From positions 2,002,801 through 2,066,800 of the forward strand of contig BCJJ01000004.1 in NCBI GenBank assembly GCA_039545355.1: a DNA stretch of 64,000 nt, in the 5' to 3' direction. Below, piece after piece: positions 63,726 to 64,000 of the stretch (the stretch's first letter is position 1; each line of letters begins with the position of its first letter). The translations under genes and the position numbers were made by a program. This DNA is from Trichosporon coremiiforme. Taxonomy: Eukaryota; Basidiomycota; Tremellomycetes; Trichosporonales; Trichosporonaceae. The notes under the pieces were generated by a model, which saw nothing but the letters and a program-made list of their open reading frames with translations, searched no databases and had not been told where the DNA came from.

Positions 63726-64000
63726 CTACCACAAGCAGCCGACCGCGAGCGCGGCGGCAAGGGCGGCGCCCGACACGGCCGTCGCCCGCGCCCCGCTCGT
63801 CGGCTTGACGTCCGGCTGCGCCTTGTCCGAGAGCTTGGCGAAGCCGACGGCGGGCGTGCCAAAGTCAAACACGGTGTAGACGTTCTTGAGGAAGGCGGTG
63901 CCCAGCTCCCACTCGGTCGCGTTGGGGCCCCTGCCTGTCAGTTGTATCCGGGGAAGAGGGATAAGGGGGAGCACTTACATGCTGCGGAAGAGGCCGACGC
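63726..64000 (-). CDS. 3' end of a second pepsin-like protein (5' part beyond window)
   Basis: The last exon is 63930-63726 and the end of the preceding exon is 64000-63979, separated by a 48-nt intron (GTAAGT, branch AACTGAC, acceptor GGCAG). The last exon is 205 nt, exactly as in the gene at 36610-38008, and its product is nearly the same: LGTAFLKNVYTVFDF, VGFAKLSDKAQPDVKP, and a hydrophobic GPI-type tail ending LAVGCLW. The previous exon ends VGLFRS, again matching. It is the C-terminal lobe of an A1-type fold. Whether its catalytic aspartates are kept cannot be seen here. Confidence 0.82.

Overview
This window is nuclear DNA of a fungus, most likely a basidiomycete yeast of the Tremellomycetes (Trichosporonales-like). 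It is GC-rich, most genes are intron-poor, and the introns that can be placed are mostly 32-50 nt with GTNNGT donors, a CTGAC-type branch point close to the acceptor, and CAG/AG ends. The gene set includes a peroxisomal catalase, a multicopper oxidase, a GH31 glucosidase, a secreted histidine phosphatase and two acyl-CoA synthetases. There are no bacterial operons. The assignment to an order is inference.

Region 1 (1-19.2 kb) is the main result. It holds all five elements of a galactosaminogalactan (GAG) exopolysaccharide locus of the kind known from Aspergillus fumigatus (uge3, gtb3, sph3, ega3, agd3). In order these are a large polytopic membrane protein cut by the left edge (probable Gtb3-type polymerase/exporter), a UDP-glucose/UDP-GlcNAc 4-epimerase carrying the permissive Cys at the substrate gate, a spherulin-4/GH135 protein, a membrane-anchored GH114 endo-galactosaminidase, and an 876-residue CE18 deacetylase. 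The implied pathway is: Uge3 makes UDP-Gal and UDP-GalNAc, the membrane protein polymerises and exports, Agd3 deacetylates GalNAc, and Sph3 and Ega3 trim the polymer. Genes here are separated by unusually long non-coding gaps of 0.5-3.5 kb.

Region 2 (19.2-36 kb) starts with an almost gene-free 4.9 kb. It then carries lineage-specific genes: a secreted protein with an internal repeat that recurs in a second gene at 31-32 kb, a small coiled-coil protein, a secreted GH31 alpha-glucosidase with a Gly-Asn repeat, and a divergent pair of Cys/His-rich paralogues.

Region 3 (36-52.8 kb) is compact. It has a six-exon pepsin-fold protein that has lost both catalytic aspartates, a multicopper oxidase, an acetoacetyl-CoA synthetase, a tandem pair of unknown paralogues (one ending in a CAAX box), a 4-coumarate-CoA-ligase-like enzyme, an alpha/beta hydrolase, a signal-peptide protein ending in HDEL, and a histidine phosphatase.

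Region 4 (53-64 kb) has a small membrane protein, a catalase ending in a peroxisomal signal, a short Ser-rich protein, a degraded coding remnant, a four-exon unknown gene, and at the right edge the 3' end of a second copy of the pepsin-like protein.
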